This document shows, one piece after another, positions 1 to 9,189 of a stretch of DNA of 64,000 nt. Position numbers and translations under genes: made by a program. Source of the stretch: Eubacteriales bacterium (lineage in GTDB: Bacteria > Bacillota > Clostridia > Lachnospirales > Lachnospiraceae); NCBI GenBank assembly GCA_030531555.1, contig JAUNNI010000001.1, forward strand, positions 35,887 through 99,886, written 5' to 3'. The first letter of the stretch is position 1. Each line of letters opens with the position of its first letter. The notes under the pieces were generated by a model, which saw only the letters and a program-made list of their open reading frames with translations, was not told where the DNA came from and did not search any database.

Positions 1-1
1 T

Positions 2-688
2 GCTGATGTGATTTGTGTGAATCTTGGTCTGACACAGGGTGGCTTTTTAGGAGGTCAGAAGCACACCTCACTTCATGAGGCCATGAAAAAGACAACGAAT
101 ATTTTTTCTGTCTGTGAAAAAGAACGTCCTAGCGTCATTAAAATGATTTATGCAGGCCCTGCCAACACACCGATTGACATGCAGTACATGTATAAGAATA
201 CAGATTGTCAGGGTTACATTGGAGGTTCAACCTTCGACCGAATTCCTACGGAGCGGGCAATTTATAATACAACTAAGGCCTTTAAAAGCTATGGCAATTT
301 TGGGGATCCTTTGTCAAAAATGATTCAAGGAGAATCCAGCGGACGAGATCACTCGGAATACATCAAACAATATATCCAGGAGCATTATAAAGAGGATATC
401 CAGCTGTCTGATTTGGCTTTGGTAGCCCATGTCAGCGCTTCTTACCTAAGTACAAAATTCAAAAAAGAAAATGGAGTTTCTTTTACAGAATACCTGTTAC
501 GTTTCCGTTTGAATAAGGCGAAGGAATACCTGCAAGATCCAAATATGTATTGTAAAGAGGTTGCTTCGGAGGTAGGATACGAAGATTATGCTCAATTTTC
601 AAAAATGTTTAAAAAGCATATCGGCCTATCGCCAACAGAGTATCAGAAGATGAACAGAAAAAGGAATATGGAGATAATCAAAGAGTAA
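2..688 (+). CDS. AraC-family regulator with N-terminal TIM-barrel (PEP-hydrolase-like) domain, 5' truncated
   Basis: The frame is open from base 2, so the gene starts outside the window. The first ~100 visible residues align well with the C-terminal half of the TIM-barrel protein at 2287-3120 (matching NLGLT/HMGLT, AGP/GGP and [20 protein letters not shown] blocks), the PF09370 family once called TIM-barrel signal transduction protein. Residues ~115-215 form an AraC-type double helix-turn-helix, with the second helix pair ending in the usual GYEDYAQFSKMFKKHIGLSP block. This implies a ligand-sensing barrel fused to a DNA-binding domain. By inference it controls the next two genes and may sense the ligand or product of the related enzyme. 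Confidence 0.85.
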   Translation, partial: ADVICVNLGLTQGGFLGGQKHTSLHEAMKKTTNIFSVCEKERPSVIKMIYAGPANTPIDMQYMYKNTDCQGYIGGSTFDRIPTERAIYNTTKAFKSYGNFGDPLSKMIQGESSGRDHSEYIKQYIQEHYKEDIQLSDLALVAHVSASYLSTKFKKENGVSFTEYLLRFRLNKAKEYLQDPNMYCKEVASEVGYEDYAQFSKMFKKHIGLSPTEYQKMNRKRNMEIIKE

Positions 689-879
689 TAAATTGTTGTT
701 TTGTACCTAAGATATGTTTCTTTATGTTTTATCTAATATAAACACAATAATTAATAATAAAAACACAGATAAAAAATAAAATAAACACAAGCAAAGATAA
801 TATAAACACATTTAAACGGAGTAGGAAAAGAAGTAGAATTCTAATAACAAAAGAAAAGAATTTTACTTCTTTCTTTTTT

Positions 880-893
880 ACACTGGCCAGTGT
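880..893. promoter_or_regulatory. 14-bp perfect palindrome, candidate operator
   Basis: ACACTGGCCAGTGT is a perfect palindrome 43 bases before the Tm-1-like gene start, in an otherwise very AT-rich 247-base gap. It may be the binding site of the upstream AraC-type regulator or of another dimeric factor. AraC proteins usually bind direct repeats, which weakens the first idea. Confidence 0.4.
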
Positions 894-935
894 TGTAACC
901 CATTGATTGTACATTTTTATGCGGGGGACAACAAA

Positions 936-2153
936 ATGAAAACAATCGCAATTGCCGGAACATTTGATTCCAAAGGCACAGAATTCCTCTATGTTAAGAA
1001 TCTTGTGCAAGAGCTCGGTATTCAGCCATTTATGATTCATACAGGTGTATTTACACCTGATTTTGAACCAGACGTTTCCAACAAAGAAGTTGCAGCAGCA
1101 GCCGGTTATGATATTGAGGAAATCGTAGCAAAAAGAGATCGTGCTCTTGGTACAGAAGCTTTATCCAAGGGGATGGAAATTCTTGTACCACAGCTTTATG
1201 CAGAAGGTAAATTTGACGGTATCATCTCATTTGGTGGTTCCGGTGGAACATCACTTGTAACACCAGCTATGAGAGCACTACCAATCGGCGTTCCAAAAAT
1301 CATGGTTTCCACCATGGCTTCCGGCGACGTAGAACGTTACGTTGGTACCAGTGACATCATCATGATGCCATCCATCGTAGACGTAGCAGGAATCAACAAG
1401 ATCTCCAAAACCATTTTCAAAAATGCAGTACTTGCTATCGCTGGAATGGTATCACTCGGAGAAAACATAAAAGAAGAAACAGTGGAAGAAAAACCTTTGA
1501 TTGCAGCTACCATGTTTGGTGTTACCACACCATGTATCGACCAGGCGAAAGCATATTTAGAAGAACAGGGCTATGAAGTGCTGGTATTCCATGCAACTGG
1601 TACTGGTGGAAAAACCATGGAATCTTTGATCAATGCAGGTTTCTTCAAAGGTGTACTTGATATCACAACCACAGAATGGTGCGATGAATTAGTGGGAGGA
1701 ATTCTCGCAGCAGGCCAGAATCGTTGTGAGGCAGCAATCGCTCAGAAAGTTCCACAGGTTGTATCTGTGGGTGCTTGTGATATGGTTAACTTCGGACCAA
1801 TCAATGAAGTTCCAGCTCAGTTTGCTAAGAGAAATCTTTACAAACATAATCCGATGGTAACTTTAATGAGAACCAATGTAGAAGAAAACCAGAAGATCGG
1901 TGAAGCATTGGCATCCAAATGGAATGCGGCTGAGAGTGATATGACTGTACTTCTTCCATTACAGGGTGTTTCTATGATCGATGCAGCAGGACAGCCTTTT
2001 GATGGACCAGAAGAAAGAGAAACACTTTATCAGGCAATTCGCAGTGGAATCCAGAACGAACATGTTGAGATTATCGATATGGATTGCAACATCAATGCAG
2101 AGGAATTCTCTTTGATGGCAGCGAAAAAACTGATCGAATTAATGAATAAATAA
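936..2153 (+). CDS. Tm-1-like ATP-binding domain protein (UPF0261)
   Basis: A 405-residue protein of the UPF0261 / Tm-1-like family, which opens with the KTIAIAGTFDSKG block and carries a glycine-rich SFGGSGGTSLV loop at about 95-105. Plant Tm-1 binds a viral replicase; the bacterial role is not established. The family commonly sits beside, or is fused to, the PF09370 TIM-barrel protein, as here. The ATG at 936 was chosen over an in-frame TTG at 903 because GGGGG (923-927) lies at normal distance from it. It is probably co-transcribed with the TIM-barrel gene 133 bases downstream. Biochemical function unknown. Confidence 0.9.
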   Translation: MKTIAIAGTFDSKGTEFLYVKNLVQELGIQPFMIHTGVFTPDFEPDVSNKEVAAAAGYDIEEIVAKRDRALGTEALSKGMEILVPQLYAEGKFDGIISFGGSGGTSLVTPAMRALPIGVPKIMVSTMASGDVERYVGTSDIIMMPSIVDVAGINKISKTIFKNAVLAIAGMVSLGENIKEETVEEKPLIAATMFGVTTPCIDQAKAYLEEQGYEVLVFHATGTGGKTMESLINAGFFKGVLDITTTEWCDELVGGILAAGQNRCEAAIAQKVPQVVSVGACDMVNFGPINEVPAQFAKRNLYKHNPMVTLMRTNVEENQKIGEALASKWNAAESDMTVLLPLQGVSMIDAAGQPFDGPEERETLYQAIRSGIQNEHVEIIDMDCNINAEEFSLMAAKKLIELMNK

Positions 2154-2184
2154 GACGAATCGTTTATAAGAGAAGGTGTATAAA

Positions 2185-2255
2185 GTGGATTTGATTTGGG
2201 TATTGCAAATCCACGAAAATGATTTCAATCTGTCTGGGGAGTCGGATTGAAAATC
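2185..2255 (+). other. Two consecutive intercistronic hairpins
   Basis: GTGGATTTG at 2185-2193 pairs perfectly with CAAATCCAC at 2206-2214. Immediately after, GATTTCAATC at 2221-2230 pairs with GATTGAAAATC at 2245-2255 with one bulge. Neither is followed by a T-run, so they look like mRNA processing or stability elements rather than terminators. They lie between the Tm-1-like and TIM-barrel genes. Confidence 0.45.
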
Positions 2256-2286
2256 GATAGAAATATAATGATCGGAGGATATTACT

Positions 2287-3120
2287 ATGTTAAGAAAAAC
2301 TAGAAGTGAAATCGTAGCTGACTTTAAAGAACAGATCGCTCAGGGCAAGATCCTTGTTGGTGTTGGTGCTGGTACTGGTATCACAGCAAAATGTAGCGAA
2401 AAAGCGGATGTTGATATGCTCATCATCTACAACTCCGGACGTTTCAGAATGGCTGGACGTGGTTCTTTATCAGGCCTTCTTTCCTATGGCGATGCTAACA
2501 AGATCGTACAGGAAATGGGACAGGAAGTTCTTCCAATCGTTAAGAAAACTCCAGTACTCGCTGGTGTTTGTGGAACAGATCCTTTCCGCGTAATGGATAT
2601 CTTCTTAAAACAGTTAAAAGACCAGGGATTTAACGGCGTTCAGAACTTCCCTACAGTTGGTCTTATTGACGGTGTATTCCGTGCAAACCTGGAAGAAACA
2701 GGTATGGGCTATGGTCTTGAAGTTGAGATGATCCGTGAAGCTCATAAACTTGATATGCTTACATGTCCATACGTTTTCGATCCAGAACAGGCAAAAGCTA
2801 TGGCAGAAGCTGGTGCTGACTGTCTCGTAGCACATATGGGATTAACAACAAAAGGTTCCATCGGCGCAGAAACAGCATTAACATTAGATGACTGTGTAGT
2901 TAAGATCAAAGATATCATGGAAGCAGGTCGCTCCGTAAATCCAGATATCATCGTAATCTGCCACGGCGGTCCTATTGCAGATCCTGAAGATGCTGCATAT
3001 GTAATCGAAAGAGTTCCTGGAATCGATGGTTTCTTCGGTGCATCTTCCATTGAAAGACTTGCTTCTGAAAGAGGAATGACAGCCCAGGCTGCAGCTTTTA
3101 AAGCAATCACAACAAAATAA
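2287..3120 (+). CDS. Phosphoenolpyruvate-hydrolase-like TIM-barrel protein (PF09370)
   Basis: A 277-residue single-domain TIM barrel. It starts at an ATG behind a CGGAGGA ribosome site. Recognisable blocks are the glycine-rich [12 protein letters not shown] near residue 26, CGTDPF near 96, [14 protein letters not shown] near 180 and [10 protein letters not shown] near 220. Homologues are annotated as phosphoenolpyruvate hydrolase-like or TIM-barrel signal transduction proteins; the substrate is not securely known. The C-terminal half resembles the sensor domain of the AraC regulator at the window start, which suggests that the regulator arose by fusing a copy of this enzyme to an HTH. It is followed by a strong terminator. 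Confidence 0.9.
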   Translation: MLRKTRSEIVADFKEQIAQGKILVGVGAGTGITAKCSEKADVDMLIIYNSGRFRMAGRGSLSGLLSYGDANKIVQEMGQEVLPIVKKTPVLAGVCGTDPFRVMDIFLKQLKDQGFNGVQNFPTVGLIDGVFRANLEETGMGYGLEVEMIREAHKLDMLTCPYVFDPEQAKAMAEAGADCLVAHMGLTTKGSIGAETALTLDDCVVKIKDIMEAGRSVNPDIIVICHGGPIADPEDAAYVIERVPGIDGFFGASSIERLASERGMTAQAAAFKAITTK

Positions 3121-3160
3121 TTAAAAAAACTCATTCATTAATCATTTTCTTCAAATTAGC

Positions 3161-3204
3161 AGGAGGCGTTTCCCTTAATTGGGGCGCCTCCTCGCTTTTT
3201 CTTT
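3161..3204 (+). terminator. Rho-independent terminator
   Basis: AGGAGGCG (3161-3168) pairs with CGCCTCCT (3185-3192), followed by a T-rich tract. It closes the Tm-1-like/TIM-barrel unit. Confidence 0.85.
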
Positions 3205-3214
3205 GTTAAATAAA

Positions 3215-3243
3215 TTGACTTATTCCCCAGATGTTTGTAAAAT
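3215..3243 (+). promoter_or_regulatory. Sigma-A type promoter
   Basis: TTGACT (3215-3220), 17-base spacer, TAAAAT (3238-3243), upstream of the ACT-domain gene and just after the terminator. Confidence 0.6.
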
Positions 3244-3301
3244 GACTAGGGATATCTATGAAAGGAATAGAAAAATTGATATACAACGGAGGTAAATGAT
3301 T

Positions 3302-3706
3302 ATGATTAAACAGGTTTCCATTTTTGCGGAAAATAAAAGAGGAGCTTTACAGAAGATTACGGGTGTAATCCGAGAAAATAATATTAATATTTTTGCCATT
3401 TCTACCAATGATAGTGCAGAATTTGGTATCATTCGTATGATCGTTTCCGACCCGGATCTCGCAAAAGATGCATTGATCGATGCAGGTTATCAGTGTAAAG
3501 TTGCTCATGTTATTGGACTGATTTTGGAAGATGAAGTGGGATATTTAGATCAGCTGCTTAAAATTATTGAAGAAAGCTATATTAACATTAATTATGTTTA
3601 TCTGACCCATGATCGCGAAATCAACAAACCGATGCTCCTTCTTCATTCTGATGAACCTGAAGAAGTAGGGAACTGCCTGTCCTTGAAGGGATACACTGTT
3701 CGATAA
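3302..3706 (+). CDS. Tandem ACT-domain protein
   Basis: A 134-residue protein made almost entirely of two ACT repeats (about 2-68 and 70-134), the small-molecule binding fold common in amino-acid regulation. The first repeat begins KQVSIFAENKRGALQKITGVI. There is no catalytic or DNA-binding domain, so it is probably an amino-acid-sensing regulator or subunit. Two in-frame ATGs exist (3296, 3302); the second is preferred because GGAGG at 3288-3292 is too close to the first. It is first in a unit with a threonine-aldolase-like gene 30 bases downstream, which fits an amino-acid role. Confidence 0.85.
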   Translation: MIKQVSIFAENKRGALQKITGVIRENNINIFAISTNDSAEFGIIRMIVSDPDLAKDALIDAGYQCKVAHVIGLILEDEVGYLDQLLKIIEESYININYVYLTHDREINKPMLLLHSDEPEEVGNCLSLKGYTVR

Positions 3707-3736
3707 TATTTTTTGGAAGAGAAAAGGGATAAAAAA

Positions 3737-4777
3737 ATGAGTGAAAGATTGTATTTTTGTAGTGACTATATGGAAGGAGCACATCCTGCCATCATGAATC
3801 GTTTAATTGAAACAAATATGGAAAAAACTGGTGGATACGGTTTTGATACATATTGTGATTCTGCAAAAGAGAGAATTCGTCAGGCTTGCCAGTGTCCGGA
3901 AGCAGAGGTTCATTTTTTAGTAGGAGGAACTCAGACCAATGCCACAGTAATCAGCTGTCTTCTCCGCGGATATCAGGGAGTCATTGCAGCGGAAACGGGT
4001 CATATTGCCACTCATGAAGCAGGAGCTATCGAGGCAGGTGGACATAAAGTTATGACAATTCCACATGAACTTGGAAAGATTAATGCAGAAGATGTGGCTT
4101 GTCTTCTCGGAGATTTCCACTCTGATGACAATAGAGATCACATGGTAATGCCAGGCATGGTATATATTTCTCAGCCTACAGAATACGGTACTCTTTACAC
4201 TTTAGAAGAAGTGGAAGCACTCAGTGCAGTATGCCGCCAGTACCAGATTCCTCTTTATGTGGATGGTGCTCGTATGGCTTATGCCCTTGCTACTCCATCC
4301 AACGATCTTACTTTAGCTGATCTTGCAAGATTATGTGATGTATTTTACATCGGTGGAACCAAATGTGGTGCTCTTTTTGGCGAAGCAGTGGTAATCCCTA
4401 AAAAAGATACCATTCCACATTTCTTCACATTAATTAAACAACATGGTGCCCTTTTAGCAAAAGGCAGAATTTTAGGTATTCAGTTTGATGAGCTCTTCCG
4501 TGATGATTTATATCTTCATATCGGAGATACTGCCATCGAGCTGGCACAGATGTTACAAAAAGAAATTAAGGATATGGGATATCAGCTTTTCTACGAATCT
4601 CCAACCAATCAGATCTTCTTTGTTTTTGAGAATGAAGAACTGGCACGTTTAGGAGAAAAAGTGGAGTACAGCTTCTGGGAAAAATACGATGACAATCATA
4701 CTGCCATTCGTTTTGCCACCAGCTGGGCTACCAGTAAAGAAGATGCGGATAAACTCCTTGCTATTTTAAGAAAATAA
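3737..4777 (+). CDS. Threonine-aldolase-like PLP enzyme (beta-eliminating lyase family)
   Basis: A 346-residue fold-type I PLP enzyme of the low-specificity L-threonine aldolase group, which cleaves threonine or related beta-hydroxy amino acids to glycine and an aldehyde. Visible blocks are the N-terminal FCSDYMEGAHP, GGTQTNATVI near 62, YVDGARMAYAL near 175 and the Schiff-base lysine in GGTKCGALFG at residue 209. The ATG at 3737 replaces an in-frame TTG at 3713 that has no suitable ribosome site. Family membership is clear; the exact substrate is inferred. The preceding ACT protein may modulate it. Confidence 0.87.
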   Translation: MSERLYFCSDYMEGAHPAIMNRLIETNMEKTGGYGFDTYCDSAKERIRQACQCPEAEVHFLVGGTQTNATVISCLLRGYQGVIAAETGHIATHEAGAIEAGGHKVMTIPHELGKINAEDVACLLGDFHSDDNRDHMVMPGMVYISQPTEYGTLYTLEEVEALSAVCRQYQIPLYVDGARMAYALATPSNDLTLADLARLCDVFYIGGTKCGALFGEAVVIPKKDTIPHFFTLIKQHGALLAKGRILGIQFDELFRDDLYLHIGDTAIELAQMLQKEIKDMGYQLFYESPTNQIFFVFENEELARLGEKVEYSFWEKYDDNHTAIRFATSWATSKEDADKLLAILRK

Positions 4778-4799
4778 GCATAAGAATTGAGGAATAGAT

Positions 4800-5168
4800 A
4801 TGAGACTTCGTAATGTTTTAATCACCGTAAATGATATGGAACGATCCATTCGATTTTATAAAGATTTATTTGGTCTGGATGTGATTTTGGATCAGGATGG
4901 AAATGTCATCATGACAGAAGGGCTGGTTCTTCAGGATGTGAAGATTTGGAAGGAGTTTTTGCACGAAGAAGTGATTCCTTACAATAATGCGGTAGAGCTT
5001 TACTTTGAAGAGAAAAATATCGAGAAATTTGTGGAAAAATTAGAGCAATACGAAGAACCAATTCGCTATGTAAACCATCTTATGGAGCATTCCTGGGGAC
5101 AAAAAGTGGTCCGCTTTTATGATCCGGATGGCAACTTAATTGAGGTTGGCACTCCAATGGGAGCGTGA
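4800..5168 (+). CDS. VOC-family (glyoxalase/bleomycin-resistance fold) protein
   Basis: A 122-residue protein with the paired beta-alpha-beta-beta-beta pattern of the vicinal oxygen chelate fold. It starts RLRNVLITVNDMERSIRFYKD, the usual opening, and ends FYDPDGNLIEVGTP, the usual second metal-ligand strand. Such proteins are isomerases, dioxygenases or binding proteins, and the substrate cannot be read here. It lies 22 bases after the threonine-aldolase-like gene in the same unit. Confidence 0.85.
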   Translation: MRLRNVLITVNDMERSIRFYKDLFGLDVILDQDGNVIMTEGLVLQDVKIWKEFLHEEVIPYNNAVELYFEEKNIEKFVEKLEQYEEPIRYVNHLMEHSWGQKVVRFYDPDGNLIEVGTPMGA

Positions 5169-5178
5169 AGGAGGAAAT

Positions 5179-5619
5179 ATGACAAAGGGTGAGCTTGCAC
5201 AAGCATATTTTTTAGAAGGTTATAATTGTTCTCAGTCCGTTTTCCTTGCCTTCCATGAAGAATTGGGTTTGGATTTATCCACAGCGGCAAAATTATCCTC
5301 CTCCTTTGGTGGTGGTATGGGTCGCATGCGTGAAGTCTGTGGGGCAGTCAGTGCCATGTTCATGGTGGCCGGGCTAAAATACGGCTATGATGATCCGAAA
5401 GATTACGAAGCGAAAAAAGAACACTACGCCAGAATTCGTGCTTTGGCAGAAGAATTTAAGAAGAAGAATTCCAGTATCGTATGCAAAGAACTTCTTGGAA
5501 TCACCAAGCCAAATGGGGATGCCCCTCCGGAAAAGCGTACCGAAGAGTATTATAAAAAGAGACCCTGCCCTCATCTGGTAAAAGATGCGGCGGATATCGT
5601 GGAAGAATTTCTCTTGTAA
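5179..5619 (+). CDS. C-GCAxxG-C-C family redox protein
   Basis: A 146-residue protein of the C_GCAxxG_C_C family (PF09719), small predicted redox proteins common in anaerobes. Seen are the YNCSQSVFLAF block near residue 16, the glycine-rich SSSFGGGMGRMREVCGAVS stretch near 39-57, a later CKELLG and a C-terminal PCPHLVKDAA. The true start is the ATG at 5179 after AGGAGG; a longer frame begins inside the previous gene. It may supply redox chemistry to its neighbours, but no function is proved. It is last in the unit; no clear terminator follows. Confidence 0.85.
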   Translation: MTKGELAQAYFLEGYNCSQSVFLAFHEELGLDLSTAAKLSSSFGGGMGRMREVCGAVSAMFMVAGLKYGYDDPKDYEAKKEHYARIRALAEEFKKKNSSIVCKELLGITKPNGDAPPEKRTEEYYKKRPCPHLVKDAADIVEEFLL

Positions 5620-5645
5620 TTTATTGGAAAATTTCATTTGATGCA

Positions 5646-5674
5646 TTGACATATTTCATGTGAAATGTTATTAT
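5646..5674 (+). promoter_or_regulatory. Promoter of trp operon with inverted repeat between -35 and -10
   Basis: TTGACA (5646-5651), 17-base spacer, TATTAT (5669-5674). The spacer contains ATTTCA-TG-TGAAAT (5653-5666), a perfect inverted repeat exactly where a repressor would block polymerase. This could add transcription-level control to the T-box. Confidence 0.7.
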
Positions 5675-5700
5675 GATAAAAATTGTTTTACATTAAAATT

Positions 5701-5997
5701 GCATAACATTAAACCGTTGAAGTGGAAATAAAGGTAATGATGCCTTTACAGAGAGTCCGTGTTGCTGAGAGTCGGATGAGAAACAAGTTATCAAATGGAC
5801 CACGGAGGGTGCAGTGAAAGGGGCTTTATTTGATGAGGCTTTTAGTATCCTGCAACGTGAGGGCATACGTCAGTTGCCGGGAATATGTTAGTATTTCGCA
5901 AAGCGCGTAGGTTTCCCTATGAATCAAGGTGGCACCGCGGATAGTAGATTATTATTCGTCCTTGACAGAGTAGATTATTCTGTCAAGGACTTTTTTT
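5701..5997 (+). promoter_or_regulatory. T-box leader, tryptophan specifier (trp operon)
   Basis: A tRNA-sensing attenuator. The conserved T-box sequence AAGGTGGCACCGCGG is at 5926-5940, and a 12-bp terminator stem (5958-5969 with 5979-5990) is followed by seven T. The likely specifier codon is UGG at 5796-5798 in AAATGGACC, matching tryptophan and the downstream trpE. The base that should pair with the tRNA discriminator (UGGN) is C. The 5' end TTAAACCGTTGA recurs in the second Trp T-box at 21.8 kb. Confidence 0.93.
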
Positions 5998-6045
5998 ATA
6001 CAAAAATCCTTCTGACAGAAATGTTCACATCCAGGAGGTAGCAAA

Positions 6046-7512
6046 ATGAGATTTTTACCAGAGTTATCAGAGGTTAAGAAGATTGCTGACTCGGGCACCT
6101 ATAAAGTGGTTCCCATCAGCTGTGAGATTCTTTCTGATATCTGCACACCAATTGAGGCCATGAAGATTCTTAAGAATGTATCCACTCATTGTTATATGTT
6201 AGAATCCGCACAGCAGGATGAAAAATGGGGACGATATACATTTTTAGGATTTGATCCAAAACTGGAGATCACTTGCATGGACGGCGAGATGAAGGCTGGG
6301 AATATCCGATTTCAGACGAAGAATCCATCCGAATATTTAAGACAGATTATAGAGGATCATAAAAGTCCAAGTTTTGATTATCTTCCTTCCTTTACCGGAG
6401 GGCTTGTGGGATATTTTTCCTACGATTATTTAGGATATAGTGAGCCATCCGTTCGTTGCCAGGTGGAGGATAACGAAGCTTTCAAAGATGTGGATCTCAT
6501 GCTTTTCGAAAAAGTTATCGCTTTTGATAATTTCAGACAGAAAATTATTTTCATTGTCAACATGCATCTTGATGATGTGGAAGTGGGATACAATAAAGCG
6601 GTTTTGGAATTAAAACAGATGGTAGAGCTGATCAAGCATGGGAAAAAGAAAGAAGAAGCAGGCGGAAAGCTTTTGGGAGAAGTGACTCCACTTTTTGACA
6701 AAGAACGTTTTAGTCAGATGGTAGAAAAGGCAAAACACCATATTTTTGAGGGAGATATCTTCCAGATTGTCTTATCCAACCGTTTATCTGCTCCGTTTGA
6801 AGGAAGTCTGTTGAATACTTACCGTGTTCTTCGCACCATCAATCCATCTCCGTATATGTTCTATTTTTCCGGTACTGATGTGGAAGTGGCGGGAGCTTCT
6901 CCGGAAACTTTAGTAAAACTAGAAAATGGAATTCTTCATACCTTTCCTCTAGCAGGGACCAGACCAAGAGGAAAAGATGAGGAAGAAGACCAGGCATTGG
7001 AAGCGGATCTTTTAGCAGATAAAAAAGAACTGGCAGAGCATAATATGTTGGTGGATCTTGGAAGAAATGATCTTGGCAAGATCAGTCGTTTTGGAAGTGT
7101 TCAGGTGGAAAAACTTCATTCCATTGAACGATTTTCCCACGTTATGCATATTGGTTCCACAGTTCGTGGTGAAATTGATGAGAAACATGATGCTTTTGAT
7201 GCCATCGAGGCAGTGCTTCCGGCAGGAACCTTATCGGGTGCACCAAAGATTCGTGCCTGTCAGCTGATTGGGGAATTGGAAAATAATAAGCGAGGAATCT
7301 ATGGCGGTGCTATAGGATACATCGATTTTACGGGAAATATGGATACCTGCATTGCCATTCGTATTGCTTATAAGAAAAATGGTAAAGTATTCGTTCGAAG
7401 CGGAGCTGGTATTGTAGCTGATTCCGTTCCGGAAAAGGAATATCAGGAATGTATTAACAAAGCGAAGGCAGTGGTAAATGCATTGAAGCTGGCTGGAGAG
7501 GAGGACTTATGA
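6046..7512 (+). CDS. trpE: Anthranilate synthase component I
   Basis: A 488-residue chorismate-utilising enzyme that makes anthranilate from chorismate, with TrpG supplying ammonia; it is the first step of tryptophan synthesis. Seen are the N-terminal MLESAQ block, a variant of the LLES tryptophan-inhibition site; the chorismate-binding core with [40 protein letters not shown]; and the C-terminal [10 protein letters not shown] signature. Length is normal for the family. It begins after AGGAGGTAG behind the Trp T-box and overlaps trpG by four bases (ATGA), implying translational coupling. Confidence 0.97.
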   Translation: MRFLPELSEVKKIADSGTYKVVPISCEILSDICTPIEAMKILKNVSTHCYMLESAQQDEKWGRYTFLGFDPKLEITCMDGEMKAGNIRFQTKNPSEYLRQIIEDHKSPSFDYLPSFTGGLVGYFSYDYLGYSEPSVRCQVEDNEAFKDVDLMLFEKVIAFDNFRQKIIFIVNMHLDDVEVGYNKAVLELKQMVELIKHGKKKEEAGGKLLGEVTPLFDKERFSQMVEKAKHHIFEGDIFQIVLSNRLSAPFEGSLLNTYRVLRTINPSPYMFYFSGTDVEVAGASPETLVKLENGILHTFPLAGTRPRGKDEEEDQALEADLLADKKELAEHNMLVDLGRNDLGKISRFGSVQVEKLHSIERFSHVMHIGSTVRGEIDEKHDAFDAIEAVLPAGTLSGAPKIRACQLIGELENNKRGIYGGAIGYIDFTGNMDTCIAIRIAYKKNGKVFVRSGAGIVADSVPEKEYQECINKAKAVVNALKLAGEEDL

Positions 7513-8081
7513 TTTTATTGATTGATAATTATGATAGTTTTTCTTACAACCTGTATCAGCTGGTTGGAGAAATCAATCCGGAAATCAAAGTCATCCGAAA
7601 CGATGAGATGACGGTGGATGAAATTCGCCAGCTAAATCCGGACCAGATCATCCTCTCTCCAGGACCGGGAAGACCGGAGGATGCAGGAGTGATCATTGAG
7701 GTGGCAAAAACACTGGGAAAAGAGATTCCTACCTTAGGAGTTTGTTTAGGCCATCAGGCTATCTGTGCCGCTTATGGTGCAAACATTGGTTATGCCAAAG
7801 AACTCATGCATGGGAAGCAATCTGATGTGGTATTCCAAAAGGATTGCCCTCTTTTTACAGGAATTCCGGAGAAAGCACCAGTAGCCAGATACCATTCTTT
7901 GGCTGCCGACGAAAATACTATGCCGGAATGTTTAAAGATTACCGCAGTGACTTCCGATGGAGAAATTATGGCAGTGCAGCATAAAGAATATCCGATCTTT
8001 GGAGTGCAGTTTCATCCGGAATCCATCATGACGCCAGACGGCAAAGAAATGCTTCGAAACTTTATTAAGATGAAATCATAA
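7509..8081 (+). CDS. trpG: Anthranilate synthase component II (glutamine amidotransferase)
   Basis: A 190-residue class I glutamine amidotransferase that feeds ammonia to TrpE. Seen are the opening LLIDNYDSFSYNLYQL, the oxyanion block SPGPGRPEDAG, the nucleophile cysteine in GVCLGHQAI and the catalytic HPESI near the C-terminus. It is a single domain and not fused to TrpD as in some bacteria. In other organisms the same protein can also serve PabB; no pabB is visible here. Confidence 0.96.
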   Translation: MILLIDNYDSFSYNLYQLVGEINPEIKVIRNDEMTVDEIRQLNPDQIILSPGPGRPEDAGVIIEVAKTLGKEIPTLGVCLGHQAICAAYGANIGYAKELMHGKQSDVVFQKDCPLFTGIPEKAPVARYHSLAADENTMPECLKITAVTSDGEIMAVQHKEYPIFGVQFHPESIMTPDGKEMLRNFIKMKS

Positions 8082-8163
8082 AAAGAAGATTTGAGATATT
8101 GTATAATACATTTTTAGAATAAAGGGAAATAAAGATAGAATTCATAAAAAGGAGATTATAGGA

Positions 8164-9180
8164 ATGATTAAAGAAGCCATTGTAAAAATTGTAAATAAAG
8201 AAGATTTAACATTTGATGAAGCCTATGCTGTAATGAATGAAATTATGGGTGGAGAAACTACTCCAACTCAGAATGCGGCTTTCCTTTCTGCGCTTTCTAC
8301 AAAGAGTGCCAAAGCGGAAACCATCGCAGAGATTACCGGTTGCGCCACAGCTATGAGAGAACACGCTACACAGGTAAAGACAGATCTTGATATTTTTGAA
8401 ATTGTAGGAACTGGTGGAGACCATTCCAACAGCTTTAATATCTCCACAACTTCTGCGTTGGTTGCAGCAGCTGGTGGTGTAAAGGTTGCAAAACATGGAA
8501 ATCGTGCGGCATCTTCTTTATCTGGAACAGCAGATTGTTTAGAGGCACTTGGTGTTAATATTCAGCAGGATCCGGAAAAATGTATTGAGCTGTTAAATGA
8601 AGTTGGCATGTGTTTCTTCTTTGCTCAGAAATACCATACTTCCATGCGTTATGTTGGTGCGATTCGTAAGGAACTGGGATTCCGCACCGTATTCAACATC
8701 TTAGGACCTCTCACCAATCCGGGATCTCCAAAATATTATCTTCTTGGCGTATATGATGAATATCTTGTTGAGCCAATTGCACAGGTTCTTGCCAACCTCG
8801 GTGTAAAACGTGCCATGGTTGTTTATGGAAAAGATAAATTAGATGAGATTTCCATGAGCGCTCCAACTAAGGTTTGTGAGGTAAAAGATGGATGGTATAA
8901 AACGTATGAGATCACTCAAGAAGACTTTGGTCTTTCTTATTGTACAAAAGAAGATTTATTAGGCGGAGCACCTGAATTCAATGCTCAAATTACCCGCGAT
9001 ATTTTAAGTGGAGTAAAGGGACCAAAGAGAGATGCCGTTTTAATGAACGCAGGTGCAGCACTTTATATTAATGGAAAAACAGAAACGATGGCAGAGGGAA
9101 TCAAGATGGCAGCTGAGCTGATCGATTCCGGAAAAGCCATGGCAGTTTTAGAGAAATTTATTGAAGTCAGCAATCGTTAG
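8164..9180 (+). CDS. trpD: Anthranilate phosphoribosyltransferase
   Basis: A 338-residue enzyme joining anthranilate to PRPP, the second step of the pathway. It carries the PRPP-binding [14 protein letters not shown] at about residue 80, [15 protein letters not shown] near 108-120 and the conserved [20 protein letters not shown] block. Length is normal. It follows trpG after 82 bases and begins behind AAAGGAGATT, in the same direction. The gap holds no convincing terminator. Confidence 0.96.
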   Translation: MIKEAIVKIVNKEDLTFDEAYAVMNEIMGGETTPTQNAAFLSALSTKSAKAETIAEITGCATAMREHATQVKTDLDIFEIVGTGGDHSNSFNISTTSALVAAAGGVKVAKHGNRAASSLSGTADCLEALGVNIQQDPEKCIELLNEVGMCFFFAQKYHTSMRYVGAIRKELGFRTVFNILGPLTNPGSPKYYLLGVYDEYLVEPIAQVLANLGVKRAMVVYGKDKLDEISMSAPTKVCEVKDGWYKTYEITQEDFGLSYCTKEDLLGGAPEFNAQITRDILSGVKGPKRDAVLMNAGAALYINGKTETMAEGIKMAAELIDSGKAMAVLEKFIEVSNR

Positions 9181-9189
9181 GAGGCGCCT

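Noticed and set aside
729-1040. Minus-strand 103-codon frame at the start of the Tm-1-like gene
   Set aside because: Overlaps the well-supported plus-strand gene and its leader; it is low-complexity hydrophobic sequence from AT-rich DNA.
8079-8107. TATAAT in the trpG-trpD gap as an internal promoter
   Set aside because: No acceptable -35 at 16-18 bases; the rest of the operon is tightly coupled, so it is probably chance in AT-rich DNA.
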